Source: Candidatus Gordonibacter avicola (GTDB lineage: Bacteria > Actinomycetota > Coriobacteriia > Coriobacteriales > Eggerthellaceae). Taken from it: a stretch of 64,000 bases of DNA. The stretch is from the NCBI GenBank assembly GCA_019113915.1, contig DXGM01000003.1:1-64000 (forward strand), written 5' to 3'. How positions within the stretch are numbered: the first letter of the stretch is position 1; the number at the start of each line of letters is the position of its first letter. Made by a program: the position numbers and the translations under genes. Shown here in pieces: positions 18,188 to 26,594 of this stretch. The notes under the pieces were generated by a model. The model worked only from the letters and a program-made list of their open reading frames with translations. It was not told where the DNA came from and did not search any database.

Positions 18188-18230
18188 GTCATCCTGAGCG
18201 GAGGCCGTTAGGCCGTAGCCGAAGGATCCC
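18188..18230. repeat. TCATCCTGAG...GAAGGATC-type dispersed repeat
   Basis: TCATCCTGAGCGGAGGCCG with an internal GGCCGTTAGGCC palindrome and a GAAGGATCC end. Similar imperfect palindromes are scattered in many bacterial genomes. No other full copy is seen in this window. The remaining 18125-18307 sequence shows no gene. Confidence 0.45.
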
Positions 18231-18307
18231 GTGCGGCGTTAGCGTGAAAACTCGCAGGCTCAGAATGGCGAAGAGAGTATCACTGCAAGGAGAAAGGAAA
18301 ACCCAAG

Positions 18308-19609
18308 ATGTCTGAAACTGATTTCGACATCATCGTGGTGGGATCGGGGTGTGCAGGAGCGGTGGCTGCTTATGTGGCAGCGAGCGCTGGTAAGTCTGTT
18401 CTGGTGGTGGAGCGCGGCAACTTTGCGGGCGCTAAGAACATGACCGGCGGGCGTATCTATTCCCACTCGCTGAAGAAGGTGTTCCCGAACTTTGAAGAGG
18501 AAGCACCCCTTGAGCGTAAGATCACGCATGAGCGCATGGCGTTCATGGATCCCGCGGCGCAGATGGCTATCGACTTCACCTCGCCGGAGCTTGCCGAGGA
18601 AGGGAAGGACTCCTACTCGGTACTGCGCGGTCCCTTCGACCAGTGGCTGGCGGAGAAGGCCGAAGAGGCGGGTGCTGAATACATCTGCGGCATCGCGGTG
18701 GAAGAGCTACTGAAAGACGAATCTGGCAAGGTGTACGGTGTGCGTGCGGGTGAGGATGAAATTACCGCTCAGGTGGTTATCCTCGCTGAAGGGTGCAACA
18801 CGGTGCTCGCCGAGAAGTGCCTTGGCAATCCGCGTCCCAAGCCGTCGCAGATGGCGGTTGGTATCAAGCAGGTGTATGAGTTGCCGGCCTCCCAGATTGA
18901 AGACCGGTTCCTCGTGCCTGAGGGCGAAGGTGCGGCTATGCTCTTCGTGGGCGACTGTACGCATGGCAATGTCGGCGGCGGGTTCCTCTACACGAACAAG
19001 GACTCCATTTCGCTCGGCCTGGTGGCTACCATCTCGCTTGCGGCCGATGGTGCGAACGAGACCCCGGTGTATCAGATGCTTGAGGACTTCAAGAATCACC
19101 CGGCGGTGGCGCCCATCATCCGCGGGGCGAAGCTGGTGGAGCACTCCGGACACATGGTGCCCGAGGGTGGCTATGACATGGTACCCACCTATGTGTTCGA
19201 CGGCTGCCTCGTGGCCGGTGAGACGGCGGGCCTTTGCATGAACATGGGCTATCAGGTGCGCGGCATGGACTTCGCCGTTGCTTCTGGCCAGATGGCTGGC
19301 GAGGCAGCGGTTGCGGCTATCGACGCTGGTGACACCTCAGCCGCTGGCCTTGCCTCCTACAAGAGCGCCATGGAGAACTCCTTCGTCATCAAAGACCTTG
19401 AGACGTTCCGCCGCTGGCCCCACACCATGGAGAGCTGGTCGAGCATGTTCACCGACTACCCCGTTATGGTGAAAGAGATATTCAATGCCATGTTCTCAGT
19501 AGACGGCGCGCCTCAGCAGCCTCTCATGAAGCGCATGATGCCTATCGTGAAGAAGCGCGGGCTCTTCAAACTTGCGGGAGAAGTGCGGAAGGCGGTGAAG
19601 TCGCTGTGA
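18308..19609 (+). CDS. fixC: FixC-type FAD-dependent ETF:quinone oxidoreductase
   Basis: This 433-residue flavoprotein opens with the FAD-binding motif DIIVVGSGCAGAVAAYVAA and a second dinucleotide-site segment, VVILAEGCNTVLAE. Its length and gene order (fixA, fixB, fixC, fixX) identify FixC. It takes electrons from FixAB and passes them on with FixX as ferredoxin partner. CAAGGAGAAAGGAAAACCCAAG precedes the ATG. It overlaps fixX by GTGA, indicating coupled translation. Confidence 0.9.
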   Translation: MSETDFDIIVVGSGCAGAVAAYVAASAGKSVLVVERGNFAGAKNMTGGRIYSHSLKKVFPNFEEEAPLERKITHERMAFMDPAAQMAIDFTSPELAEEGKDSYSVLRGPFDQWLAEKAEEAGAEYICGIAVEELLKDESGKVYGVRAGEDEITAQVVILAEGCNTVLAEKCLGNPRPKPSQMAVGIKQVYELPASQIEDRFLVPEGEGAAMLFVGDCTHGNVGGGFLYTNKDSISLGLVATISLAADGANETPVYQMLEDFKNHPAVAPIIRGAKLVEHSGHMVPEGGYDMVPTYVFDGCLVAGETAGLCMNMGYQVRGMDFAVASGQMAGEAAVAAIDAGDTSAAGLASYKSAMENSFVIKDLETFRRWPHTMESWSSMFTDYPVMVKEIFNAMFSVDGAPQQPLMKRMMPIVKKRGLFKLAGEVRKAVKSL

Positions 19610-19905
19610 GTACGGTTAAAGAAATCACGGTCAATGTTGATGAGTTTCTCGCCCTTGATAAGTACGAGGTGGACGAGGAGAACGCTCACATCGAGTTAGT
19701 GGAAGACCCCGACACCGAAGAGTTTCTGAAACTCGTGCGCGTGTGTCCAGCGGCGCTCTACAAGATTGACGAAAACGGCGCGAAGTCCTTCGACTACGCC
19801 GGCTGCCTCGAATGCGGCACCTGCCGCATCGCCTGCGGCGACACCATCGTCAAAAAGTGGGAAAACCCCCAACCCACCATGGGCGTAGAATACCGCTTCG
19901 GCTAA
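19606..19905 (+). CDS. fixX: FixX ferredoxin-like protein
   Basis: A 99-residue ferredoxin-type partner of FixC with a GTG start overlapping the fixC stop. Cysteines are arranged as VRVCPAALY in the middle and GCLECGTCRIAC near the end, the FixX pattern for one FeS cluster. It ends in a GC-rich hairpin shared with the convergent efflux-pump gene. Confidence 0.9.
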   Translation: MSTVKEITVNVDEFLALDKYEVDEENAHIELVEDPDTEEFLKLVRVCPAALYKIDENGAKSFDYAGCLECGTCRIACGDTIVKKWENPQPTMGVEYRFG

Positions 19906-19912
19906 TAGGTTC

Positions 19913-19942
19913 CGTCGGCCTTCCAGGTTCGGGAGGCCGACG
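19913..19942. terminator. Hairpin between fixX and convergent MFS gene
   Basis: CGTCGGCCTTCC pairs with GGGAGGCCGACG (one mismatch) around AGGTTC. No long T run, so termination may be partial. Confidence 0.5.
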
Positions 19943-19945
19943 TAA

Positions 19946-21202
19946 TTATTTGATTTCGGAAGGCGCCTTGTCTGTGTGCGAGGCGTCTTCTTGCGTCTGC
20001 TCCCGTTTCCGTAGGCCCCACCAGTACAAACCGAGCATGATGGCGGCGGCTGCGCCGGTGAGGGCGACGATGCCTACGACGAAGTTTGGCCATTCGAGGG
20101 TGGCAAGCACTGTGGCTACCGAGGTCAGAATGCTGTACGAGAAGTTTGAAAACGACGACGCGGCTCCCACGCGGTTGGGCGGCTGGTCAAGCAGCACGAC
20201 GAAGGCCATGGGGCGCACGATGCCCTCGGCAAGCGCGTAGGGTACAAACGCCAGCAGAAACAGCACGGGCGAAATCATGCCGAACGCGGCCAGCAGCACA
20301 AAGGACGCTGCGGTCAGGCCAACGCACAGTTTCAAAATAGTGCGCACGGAAAAGCGCTTCGACAGCGCCACATACACATAGGGCGCCGCAATAGTCACGA
20401 GGCATGCGGCAGCGTAGATGCAGCTGTATTCCAAATACGACACGGCGAAGAAATCCAGCAGCACGTACGACACCACGGCGATGAACGCGAAGTAGGGCAT
20501 GCCTGCTATGCCCATGAACAGAGCAAGTGCCATAAATGAGCGGCTGCGGCCGAGCGTGCGCACGTCGCTTACCATCGTGCGAAGCGACGCCAGCACGCCG
20601 GGTCGCTCGGCACCGTCTTCGTGCGGGTGTGTCTCGGAAATCAGCAGCGACAGCACAAAGCCCAGCACACCGCACACGGCCAAGAATTCGAAGATGCCGC
20701 GCCACTCGGCCAAGCTCAAGAGTAGCGTTCCTAAAAACGGCGCAACTGCAGGTCCAATAATGATGAGCGATTGCAAGCTGGTCATGGCAATTTGCAGGTC
20801 GGGGCCTTCGTAGGCATCTTTGATCATGGCCGTCTCAATGGTTGACACCGCGCCATAACCCAGCGCCTGCCCGATGCGAAACGCCACCAGCAATTCCACG
20901 GTGGGCGCGATGGCGCACAACACCGATGACGCAGCGAACAACCCACATCCTGCCACGAGTACGGGCCGTCGCCCGAAGCGGTCGCTGATGGGCCCCGCTA
21001 ACACCACTCCCACGGCGCAGAACACGAAGAACACAAACACCGTGAGGTTCAAGTACGCCGCCGACACGCCAAACGCGCGCTGCATGCTGGGCAGCGCCGG
21101 CACGTACATGTCGATGGACAGGATAAGCAGCAGGTTAATGGACAGCGCGCACACGAAAAACGAATGCGGCCCCAAATGCTTTTGCGGATGCGTGAGTTGC
21201 AC
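19946..21202 (-). CDS. Bcr/CflA-type MFS drug efflux transporter
   Basis: This 418-residue protein has about 12 hydrophobic segments. The first loop motif is GPISDRFGRRPVLVAG, and the helix 1 region SIDMYVPALPSMQRAF is typical of the DHA1 Bcr/CflA drug-resistance family. It is divergent from the XRE-cupin gene across a 270-bp gap, which I searched without finding more than a TATAGC box near 21254. Substrate unknown. No clear tie to the cai-fix locus. Confidence 0.85.
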   Translation of the reverse strand: MQLTHPQKHLGPHSFFVCALSINLLLILSIDMYVPALPSMQRAFGVSAAYLNLTVFVFFVFCAVGVVLAGPISDRFGRRPVLVAGCGLFAASSVLCAIAPTVELLVAFRIGQALGYGAVSTIETAMIKDAYEGPDLQIAMTSLQSLIIIGPAVAPFLGTLLLSLAEWRGIFEFLAVCGVLGFVLSLLISETHPHEDGAERPGVLASLRTMVSDVRTLGRSRSFMALALFMGIAGMPYFAFIAVVSYVLLDFFAVSYLEYSCIYAAACLVTIAAPYVYVALSKRFSVRTILKLCVGLTAASFVLLAAFGMISPVLFLLAFVPYALAEGIVRPMAFVVLLDQPPNRVGAASSFSNFSYSILTSVATVLATLEWPNFVVGIVALTGAAAAIMLGLYWWGLRKREQTQEDASHTDKAPSEIK

Positions 21203-21475
21203 AAGTTCCCCTTCTCAAGCGTTGTGACCCCAGATCACGGGCCGCGCAGCAGTATAGCACCGCCCGCCGGCTGCATCGCACCGTGCGTGCGCGTGTTTCA
21301 AATTGAGAAAGGGGAGGGGTGGCGCGTGTTGCGTGCGCCACGTGCAGGCCCCGTGCGGCTCCACCTTCGCCCCCCTCCGCCGTCTTTCCGCCATCAAACG
21401 CCGTTTCAGAGCGCGCATGGCCTCGAAAAGCGCGATAATAGCAGCCATACGAAAACGCCGACGAGGGGAGCGCTC

Positions 21476-22048
21476 ATGGAAGAGAATCGCCTGGGGAAGA
21501 AAATTGTTACATTGCGCGAGGCGCACCATCTGTCGAGCCAGGACTTGGCCAGCCGTTGTGGGCTTGACCTGGAACTCATTGAGGGTCTTGAGGCGGGGGA
21601 GGTGCCCGCTTCGCTCGCGCCGCTCATCAAGATCACGCGTGCGCTCGGGGTGCGCCTGGGCACGCTCATGGATGACGACGAGGACTTGGGTCCGTCCTAC
21701 ATCGACGCCGCACAAATGGCTGAGGTTGAGCGTACCACCAGCTTGGAGACCACTTCGGGCGGCGACCTCAGCTACTTCAGCCTGGCTGCCGGCCGTCCGT
21801 CGCGCCACATGGATCCGTTCATCATCACCGTCACGCCGTCCGGCGAGATGGATCACGAACTGGTGGGCCACGAGGGCGAAGAGTGGCTCTTTGGCATGGA
21901 AGGCGCCATCGAGATTGAGTACGGCCAGGAAACCTACGTGCTCCATCCCGGCGAAAGCATCTACTACGACTGCATCGTCCCCCATCAAGTCCGCGCTCAC
22001 GACGGCCAAAACGCGAAATTCCTGGCTGTGGTCTATACTCCGATCTGA
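21476..22048 (+). CDS. XRE-family regulator with C-terminal cupin sensor
   Basis: A 190-residue protein with an HTH_3 domain at about residues 5-62 (KIVTLREAHHLSSQDLASRCGLD) and a cupin barrel at about residues 105-185 (VGHEGEEWLFGMEGAIEIEY, YVLHPGESIYYDCIVPHQV). This layout is common in regulators placed just upstream of an acyl-CoA synthetase, as here. GAGGGGAG precedes ATG 21476. Its last five codons form one arm of repeat A2's first hairpin, and its stop lies in the loop. Confidence 0.87.
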   Translation: MEENRLGKKIVTLREAHHLSSQDLASRCGLDLELIEGLEAGEVPASLAPLIKITRALGVRLGTLMDDDEDLGPSYIDAAQMAEVERTTSLETTSGGDLSYFSLAAGRPSRHMDPFIITVTPSGEMDHELVGHEGEEWLFGMEGAIEIEYGQETYVLHPGESIYYDCIVPHQVRAHDGQNAKFLAVVYTPI

Positions 22049-22186
22049 CGATCGGAGTATAGACTCGACGCTGCGGCTGGCTGCAGCACCCAATCTTCGC
22101 GCGATCCCGGAAGCTCACGTACCGAAGTACGCTTCGCTTCCGCGATCCCACGAATCTTGGGCACTGCAGCCACCCTCGCTGACTTT
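22031..22186. repeat. Structured intergenic repeat family A, copy 2
   Basis: Hairpin 1 is a perfect 15-bp inverted repeat (22031-22045 with 22050-22064). Its left arm is coding sequence and its loop TGAC contains the stop codon. TCGACGCTGCGG follows at 22065-22076. The large hairpin then pairs GGCTGCAGCACCCAATCTT with its right arm ending TGGGCACTGCAGCC, with an inner CGTAC-CGAA-GTACG stem. The element ends CCCTCGCTGACTT 32 nt before the next start codon. Confidence 0.85.
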
Positions 22187-22218
22187 GCCTGACCTGCGAG
22201 TTTGAAAGAAGTGATCCT

Positions 22219-23904
22219 ATGACCGATACCCCCGCTCCCATCCCCGGTTCGCCCGATTATCCGTTGCATTCGGAGCTTACCATTGGGGCGTACTTCAAGC
22301 AGCAGGTGGCTCTTGACCCTGATCATGAGTTCGTGGTGTACCCCGACCGCATGCTGCGTTGGACCTACAAGGACTTCGACGAGCGTACGGACAACCTGGC
22401 GCGCGGCCTTATCGCCATCGGTTTCAAACCGGGCGATCATCTGGGCGTGTGGGCGCGCAACATTCCCGACTGGCTCACGTTCATGTATGCCACGGCCAAA
22501 ATAGGCGTGGTCATGGTCACGGTGAACCCCATCTACAAGAGCCACGAGCTGGACTACGTGCTGAAGCAGTCCGACATGAAGGCCCTCTGCGTCATCGACG
22601 CCTACCGCGACGTGGACTACCTGCAAATCATTCGCGACCTTGTGCCCGAAACGCTCACCCAGCCGCGCGGCTACCTGAATTCGGAGACGTACCCCTTCCT
22701 CAAGCACATCATCTACATGGGGCCGGAGAAGCACCGCGGCTGCTACAGCGTGCCCGAACTCATCCTGTTGGGACAGCACGTGCCGGAAAGCGCGCTTGCG
22801 GACGCCGCCGCGCAGTTCGACAACAACGACGTGGTTATGATGCAGTACACCTCCGGCACCACGGGCTTCCCGAAGGGCGTCATGCTCACGCACCGCAACA
22901 TCCTGAACAACGGCTTCTACATTGGCGAAGGTCAGAAGCTGGGCCCGGACGATCGCGTGACCCTGCCGGTACCGTTCTTCCACTGCTTTGGGTGCGTGCT
23001 CGGCGTGATGGCGAACCTCACGCACCGCTCCACCATGATCATCGTGGAAGACTTCGACGCGGGTCTTGTGCTGCAAGCCATCCATAAGGAGCGTGCGACT
23101 GCCGTCTACGGCGTGCCCACCATGTTCATCGCCGAGCTTAATCACCCCGACTTCGACACGTTCGACCTCACCAGCCTGCGCACAGGCATCATGGCTGGCA
23201 GCCCGTGTCCGCCGGAGACAATGCGCGAGGTCATGGACAAGATGTACATGAAGGAAATCACCATCTGCTACGGCCTCACCGAAACGAGCCCCGTGTTCAC
23301 ACAGACAAGCGCCGACGACGACATCGAGCACAAGTGCGAAACGGTTGGCCGCAAGCATCCGCCGGTTGACGTGCGCGTGATTGACCCCACCGACGGCCAC
23401 ATCTGTGGCGTGGGTGAGCCGGGCGAGCTGTGCTGCAAGGGCTACAACGTGATGAAGGGCTACTACAAGATGCCCGAGGAGACGGCGCGCGCCATCGACG
23501 CGGACGGCTACCTGCACTCCGGCGACCTGGGCACGGTGGACGAGGACGGCTACTACCGCGTGACGGGCCGGATCAAGGACATGATCATCCGCGGCGGCGA
23601 GAACATCTACCCGCTTGAGGTGGAGAACTTCCTGCTCACCATGCCCGGTGTGCTCGACGCCCAGGTGGTAGGCATTCCCGATGCACGTCTTGGGGAGATA
23701 GTGGGTGCCTTCATCCGCGTGCGCCCCGGCTACGAAGACATGACCGAAGAGGACGTCCGCGCCTTCGCCATCCCCCGCATCGCTCGCTACAAGGTGCCCA
23801 AACGCGTGTTCTTCGTGGACGACTTCCCCATGACCCCGTCGATGAAGGTCCAAAAGTTCAAGCTGCGCGAAATGGCCGAAGAACTGGTGAAAGCAGGGAA
23901 GTAA
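22219..23904 (+). CDS. Fatty-acyl-CoA synthetase-like AMP-binding ligase
   Basis: This 561-residue ANL-superfamily ligase activates a carboxylic acid to its CoA thioester. Key motifs are [61 protein letters not shown], and [10 protein letters not shown] near the C-terminus carrying the catalytic Lys region. It is closest in style to medium/long-chain acyl-CoA ligases. Its pairing with the XRE-cupin regulator suggests control by that protein. Substrate unknown. Distinct from caiC in length and motif spelling. Confidence 0.88.
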   Translation: MTDTPAPIPGSPDYPLHSELTIGAYFKQQVALDPDHEFVVYPDRMLRWTYKDFDERTDNLARGLIAIGFKPGDHLGVWARNIPDWLTFMYATAKIGVVMVTVNPIYKSHELDYVLKQSDMKALCVIDAYRDVDYLQIIRDLVPETLTQPRGYLNSETYPFLKHIIYMGPEKHRGCYSVPELILLGQHVPESALADAAAQFDNNDVVMMQYTSGTTGFPKGVMLTHRNILNNGFYIGEGQKLGPDDRVTLPVPFFHCFGCVLGVMANLTHRSTMIIVEDFDAGLVLQAIHKERATAVYGVPTMFIAELNHPDFDTFDLTSLRTGIMAGSPCPPETMREVMDKMYMKEITICYGLTETSPVFTQTSADDDIEHKCETVGRKHPPVDVRVIDPTDGHICGVGEPGELCCKGYNVMKGYYKMPEETARAIDADGYLHSGDLGTVDEDGYYRVTGRIKDMIIRGGENIYPLEVENFLLTMPGVLDAQVVGIPDARLGEIVGAFIRVRPGYEDMTEEDVRAFAIPRIARYKVPKRVFFVDDFPMTPSMKVQKFKLREMAEELVKAGK

Positions 23905-23906
23905 CA

Positions 23907-23940
23907 AGGAGGGGGCTGCAACAACAGCCCCCTCCTGCTT
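23907..23940 (+). terminator. Terminator of the acyl-CoA synthetase gene
   Basis: AGGAGGGGGCTG pairs perfectly with CAGCCCCCTCCT around CAACAA (6 nt), followed by GCTTTG. Confidence 0.85.
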
Positions 23941-23949
23941 TGTAAAAAT

Positions 23950-24272
23950 GTGACGCGCTTACGCGCTACCGAATACACCACAAGATGGTCGCCCTCCCTA
24001 TCACTATGACGAGGGCTCTTCCATGTATCATAAACCTCACTAAAAAGGTTATCTCTGTAGGGGCGCTTCACGAAGCGCCCTCTCCGCCGTCAGGCGGAGA
24101 ATTCAACCCTGACCTGCGTTTTCGCGCTTCGCACGAACGGGTGCACTGGAGTGCACCCCTACGGAGGTTATGCTTCTTGCAAGACCTCGCCTACTAGTCA
24201 GTCGACCCGCGTCGTAAGGTAAGGGATGACGGGTAACCTCGTGGCGTATTAGCTAGCGCGATAGCGCGTCAC
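23950..24272. repeat. 323-bp element with GTGACGCGCT terminal repeats (family C, copy 2)
   Basis: GTGACGCGCTTACGCGCTA on the left and TAGCGCGATAGCGCGTCAC on the right are near-perfect inverted ends, the same as in the 83-bp element at 3371. The interior has no gene but three tight hairpins: GGGCGCTT/AAGCGCCC, TCTCCGCC/AGGCGGAGA, and GGGTGCACT/AGTGCACCC. The first and last are bracketed by GTAGGGG and CCCCTAC, which suggests one palindrome nested inside another. Likely a non-autonomous mobile element. Confidence 0.65.
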
Positions 24273-24277
24273 ACTTA

Positions 24278-25054
24278 TTACAACATCCTCACGCTGGCGG
24301 GTTCTTTGGGGGCGGTGCGGTGGTAGCGGACGGCGGGGTGGCCTAGCACGAGGGTGGCTACGACGTGCTGGCCCCGGTGCAGGCCGAGCATGCGGCGCAG
24401 GCTGGGGGAGAAGCGCGTGGCGGTGGCGAAGAAGCCGCTGTAGAGGACACCGAGGCCGCACGTCTCGGCCATGAGTGCCATGTTGGCGGCGGCAAGCGAA
24501 GCATCCACGGTGTCTTTCGCCACCACGGCAAGAGCCACGGGCGCGCCTTTGAAGAAGAAGTGCTCGTCAATCTCCACGCGCGCCACCGATGCATTGAAGC
24601 GCTTCACAAAGGGGAACAGCCTCCTGAACAGGCGCACGGCCACGCGCTCAACCTCGGGTAGCGCGTCGCGCAGCACGACAAATTCCACGTCTTGGGCGTT
24701 GCCGCCAGTGGGGGTCACGCGCCCGGCTTCCACAATGCGGTCAATCACGCCCGCGTCCACGGGGCGCGCAGCGAACTGTCGCACGCTGCGGCGCGCCTTG
24801 AGCGCCAGCGCCAGCGTGTCGGCATCCACCCTCACCGGTCCGTGTAGCTCCATAGGCTCTTCGTCAAACCCGGTCATCGACACGGCACCCTTCGGGCAGA
24901 TGGCCACGCAGTGTCCGCACATGATGCACTGCTGCGACACCACGTGCGCGACGCGCTCTTCTACCACAAGGTTGTTCATGGGGCAGTCGCGCTTGCAAAG
25001 CCCGCACCCGATACACGCCTCCGCGTCAATCATCACTTCGTGCGTGCGCTTCAT
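24278..25054 (-). CDS. Ferredoxin-nitroreductase fusion protein
   Basis: A 258-residue protein. Residues 1-70 hold two 4Fe-4S motifs (CIGCGLCKRDC and CIMCGHCVAICPKGA). The rest is a nitroreductase-fold flavin domain (ARRSVRQFAARPVDAGVIDRIVEAGRVTPTGGNAQD and AANMALMAETCGLGVLYSGF). Such fusions take electrons from ferredoxin to reduce an unidentified substrate. ATG 25054 overlaps the stop of the upstream gene as ATGA, so the two are co-translated. An in-frame ATG 24 nt upstream is less likely. Confidence 0.87.
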   Translation of the reverse strand: MKRTHEVMIDAEACIGCGLCKRDCPMNNLVVEERVAHVVSQQCIMCGHCVAICPKGAVSMTGFDEEPMELHGPVRVDADTLALALKARRSVRQFAARPVDAGVIDRIVEAGRVTPTGGNAQDVEFVVLRDALPEVERVAVRLFRRLFPFVKRFNASVARVEIDEHFFFKGAPVALAVVAKDTVDASLAAANMALMAETCGLGVLYSGFFATATRFSPSLRRMLGLHRGQHVVATLVLGHPAVRYHRTAPKEPASVRML

Positions 25055-25830
25055 TGAGCAGCCTCGTTTCCCCAGCACAGCGCGTCGTCCATCACGTAGT
25101 GGCGGTGGCGGCCCTGCGACACCTTCTTATACTCGATGGCCGAGGTGGGGCAACCGCCGATACACGCCATGCAGTGAGTACACGACCCCTGCCATACGGG
25201 GCGTCCGCCTTCGTAGCGGATGTTGTTCAGCGGGCAGCGCGCGGCACAGCGCCCGCACGAGATGCACGCGTCCGACACAGTGAAGCCCTTGTCGTGCACG
25301 TAGAATCGGTAGAAGAGCGGGTTCACCGGGCCGCTTTCCAGTTTCCCTACCATAGTGGCCGGCTCGGCGGGGAAGCGTTTGCCCGCGCTCACCATTTCAG
25401 CCAGGCGCGCGATGCGGGGGCGCGCCGCTTCCATAAGGGCACGGCACTCTTCCTCGCTCGGCGTTGGCCCCAGGGCCAGGTAGTTCTCCGGCATAGCCAC
25501 GCCCGCAAGCCCGCGAAACGTGAGCCCTATCCGCCCGCACAGCCCCGCGGCATACGGCGCCGCGTTGCCCACGCTTCCGCCGCAGGTGAGCACGAAGTAC
25601 GCCTCGCGCGAACCCTCGAAGCGCGCCTTCTCCATCCACTCTTCCACCAGCCGCGGCACGCGCCACGAATACGTGGGCATCACGAACACCCACGGCCGCT
25701 CGGAGGTAAAGGTGCCCGCCGTCCCGTCTTTGATCTGCCGGTTGATGGACACCAGTTCATCGCCCAGCTGCTCGGCCATCTGCACCGCTGCCCGCTGACT
25801 ATTGCCGGTACCGCTAAAGTAGAGAATCAT
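25051..25830 (-). CDS. EFR1-type flavodoxin-ferredoxin fusion protein
   Basis: A 259-residue protein. It opens with a flavodoxin-like FMN site, MILYFSGTGNSQRAA, and continues with MPTYSWRVPRLVEEW and LTCGGSVGNA. Two 4Fe-4S motifs sit at the C-terminus (CISCGRCAARCPLNNI and CTHCMACIGGCPTSAI). This matches the EFR1 family of uncharacterised electron carriers in anaerobes. ATG 25830 is preferred because AAGGAGC lies just upstream. It probably passes electrons to the co-translated ferredoxin-nitroreductase. The divergent TetR gene is a likely regulator. Confidence 0.87.
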   Translation of the reverse strand: MILYFSGTGNSQRAAVQMAEQLGDELVSINRQIKDGTAGTFTSERPWVFVMPTYSWRVPRLVEEWMEKARFEGSREAYFVLTCGGSVGNAAPYAAGLCGRIGLTFRGLAGVAMPENYLALGPTPSEEECRALMEAARPRIARLAEMVSAGKRFPAEPATMVGKLESGPVNPLFYRFYVHDKGFTVSDACISCGRCAARCPLNNIRYEGGRPVWQGSCTHCMACIGGCPTSAIEYKKVSQGRHRHYVMDDALCWGNEAAQ

Positions 25831-25860
25831 GGCGCTCCTTCGATACTTCCGTTCGTCAAT

Positions 25861-25936
25861 GTGAGACATACTGTATCATAGGGGCGTGAGCACCTGAACC
25901 CATCGACGTGAGACAAAGGGAGCGCTTCTGTATCAT
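25861..25936. promoter_or_regulatory. Direct-repeat pair between the EFR1 and TetR genes
   Basis: GTGAGACA (25861-25868 and 25908-25915) and CTGTATCAT (25871-25879 and 25928-25936) each occur twice in the same order, with different internal spacing. The second set spans the TetR start codon. A possible binding region for the divergent TetR protein. Confidence 0.35.
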
Positions 25937-26594
25937 GGATAGGAGAAAAGTGGCGAACCAGCAGGTCAAAGACCGCCTTCTTGATGCGCTGTTGGAACTG
26001 GCGCAGGAAAAGGATCTCTCGCAAGTGAAGGTGACCGAACTGGTGGCGCGCTCCGGGGTGGCACGCGCGTCGTTCTACCGCAACTTCACGTCGGTGGAGG
26101 ACATCGTCGACTACGGCATCCAGCGCATGGCGCGCCTCTACCACGAGGGCATGCCGGCCGATGCCGCTCCCCGCAGTCGCGAAGCCGTGCTCTACCAGTT
26201 CCGCTTCTATCGCGAGCATGCCCCCATCGTGCTCGCGTTTCACCGCGCGCATGCCGCCACCACACTGCTCGATGTGCTCACCGAGTGCAAAATTGCCGAA
26301 GCAGGTGATATGCCCGCGCGCTCCATCAAACGCTACGAGCTGTACTACTTTGCCGGCGCGTTCTACAACATGTTAGTGTGCTGGCTCGAATCCGGCATGC
26401 AAGAAACCCCCGAAGCCATGGCCGACGAATTCCTCCGCATCGCCGCCGGAAGCACGTCACGCGAAAGCGCCTTGCGACCGCCCAACGCGCTACCCCGCGT
26501 GCAGCTCTATGCCAAACGCTCGCCCGCGTGCGCGCCCGGTGTGACGGAGTACACCTCTTCCACGTGGATGAAGCACACGCCCTTGCTCGTATAG
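25935..26594 (+). CDS. TetR-family transcriptional regulator
   Basis: This 219-residue regulator has an N-terminal HTH, VKDRLLDALLELAQEKDLSQVKVTELVARSGVARASFYRNF, and a helical ligand domain after it. It is divergent from the EFR1/nitroreductase pair. The last 30 or so residues (from about APGVTEYTSS back to SALRPPN) do not look like a TetR C-terminus. They are encoded by DNA that is, on the other strand, the end of the PNPOx-like gene, with an overlap of 88 bp. The original stop may have been lost. Confidence 0.85.
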   Translation: MDRRKVANQQVKDRLLDALLELAQEKDLSQVKVTELVARSGVARASFYRNFTSVEDIVDYGIQRMARLYHEGMPADAAPRSREAVLYQFRFYREHAPIVLAFHRAHAATTLLDVLTECKIAEAGDMPARSIKRYELYYFAGAFYNMLVCWLESGMQETPEAMADEFLRIAAGSTSRESALRPPNALPRVQLYAKRSPACAPGVTEYTSSTWMKHTPLLV

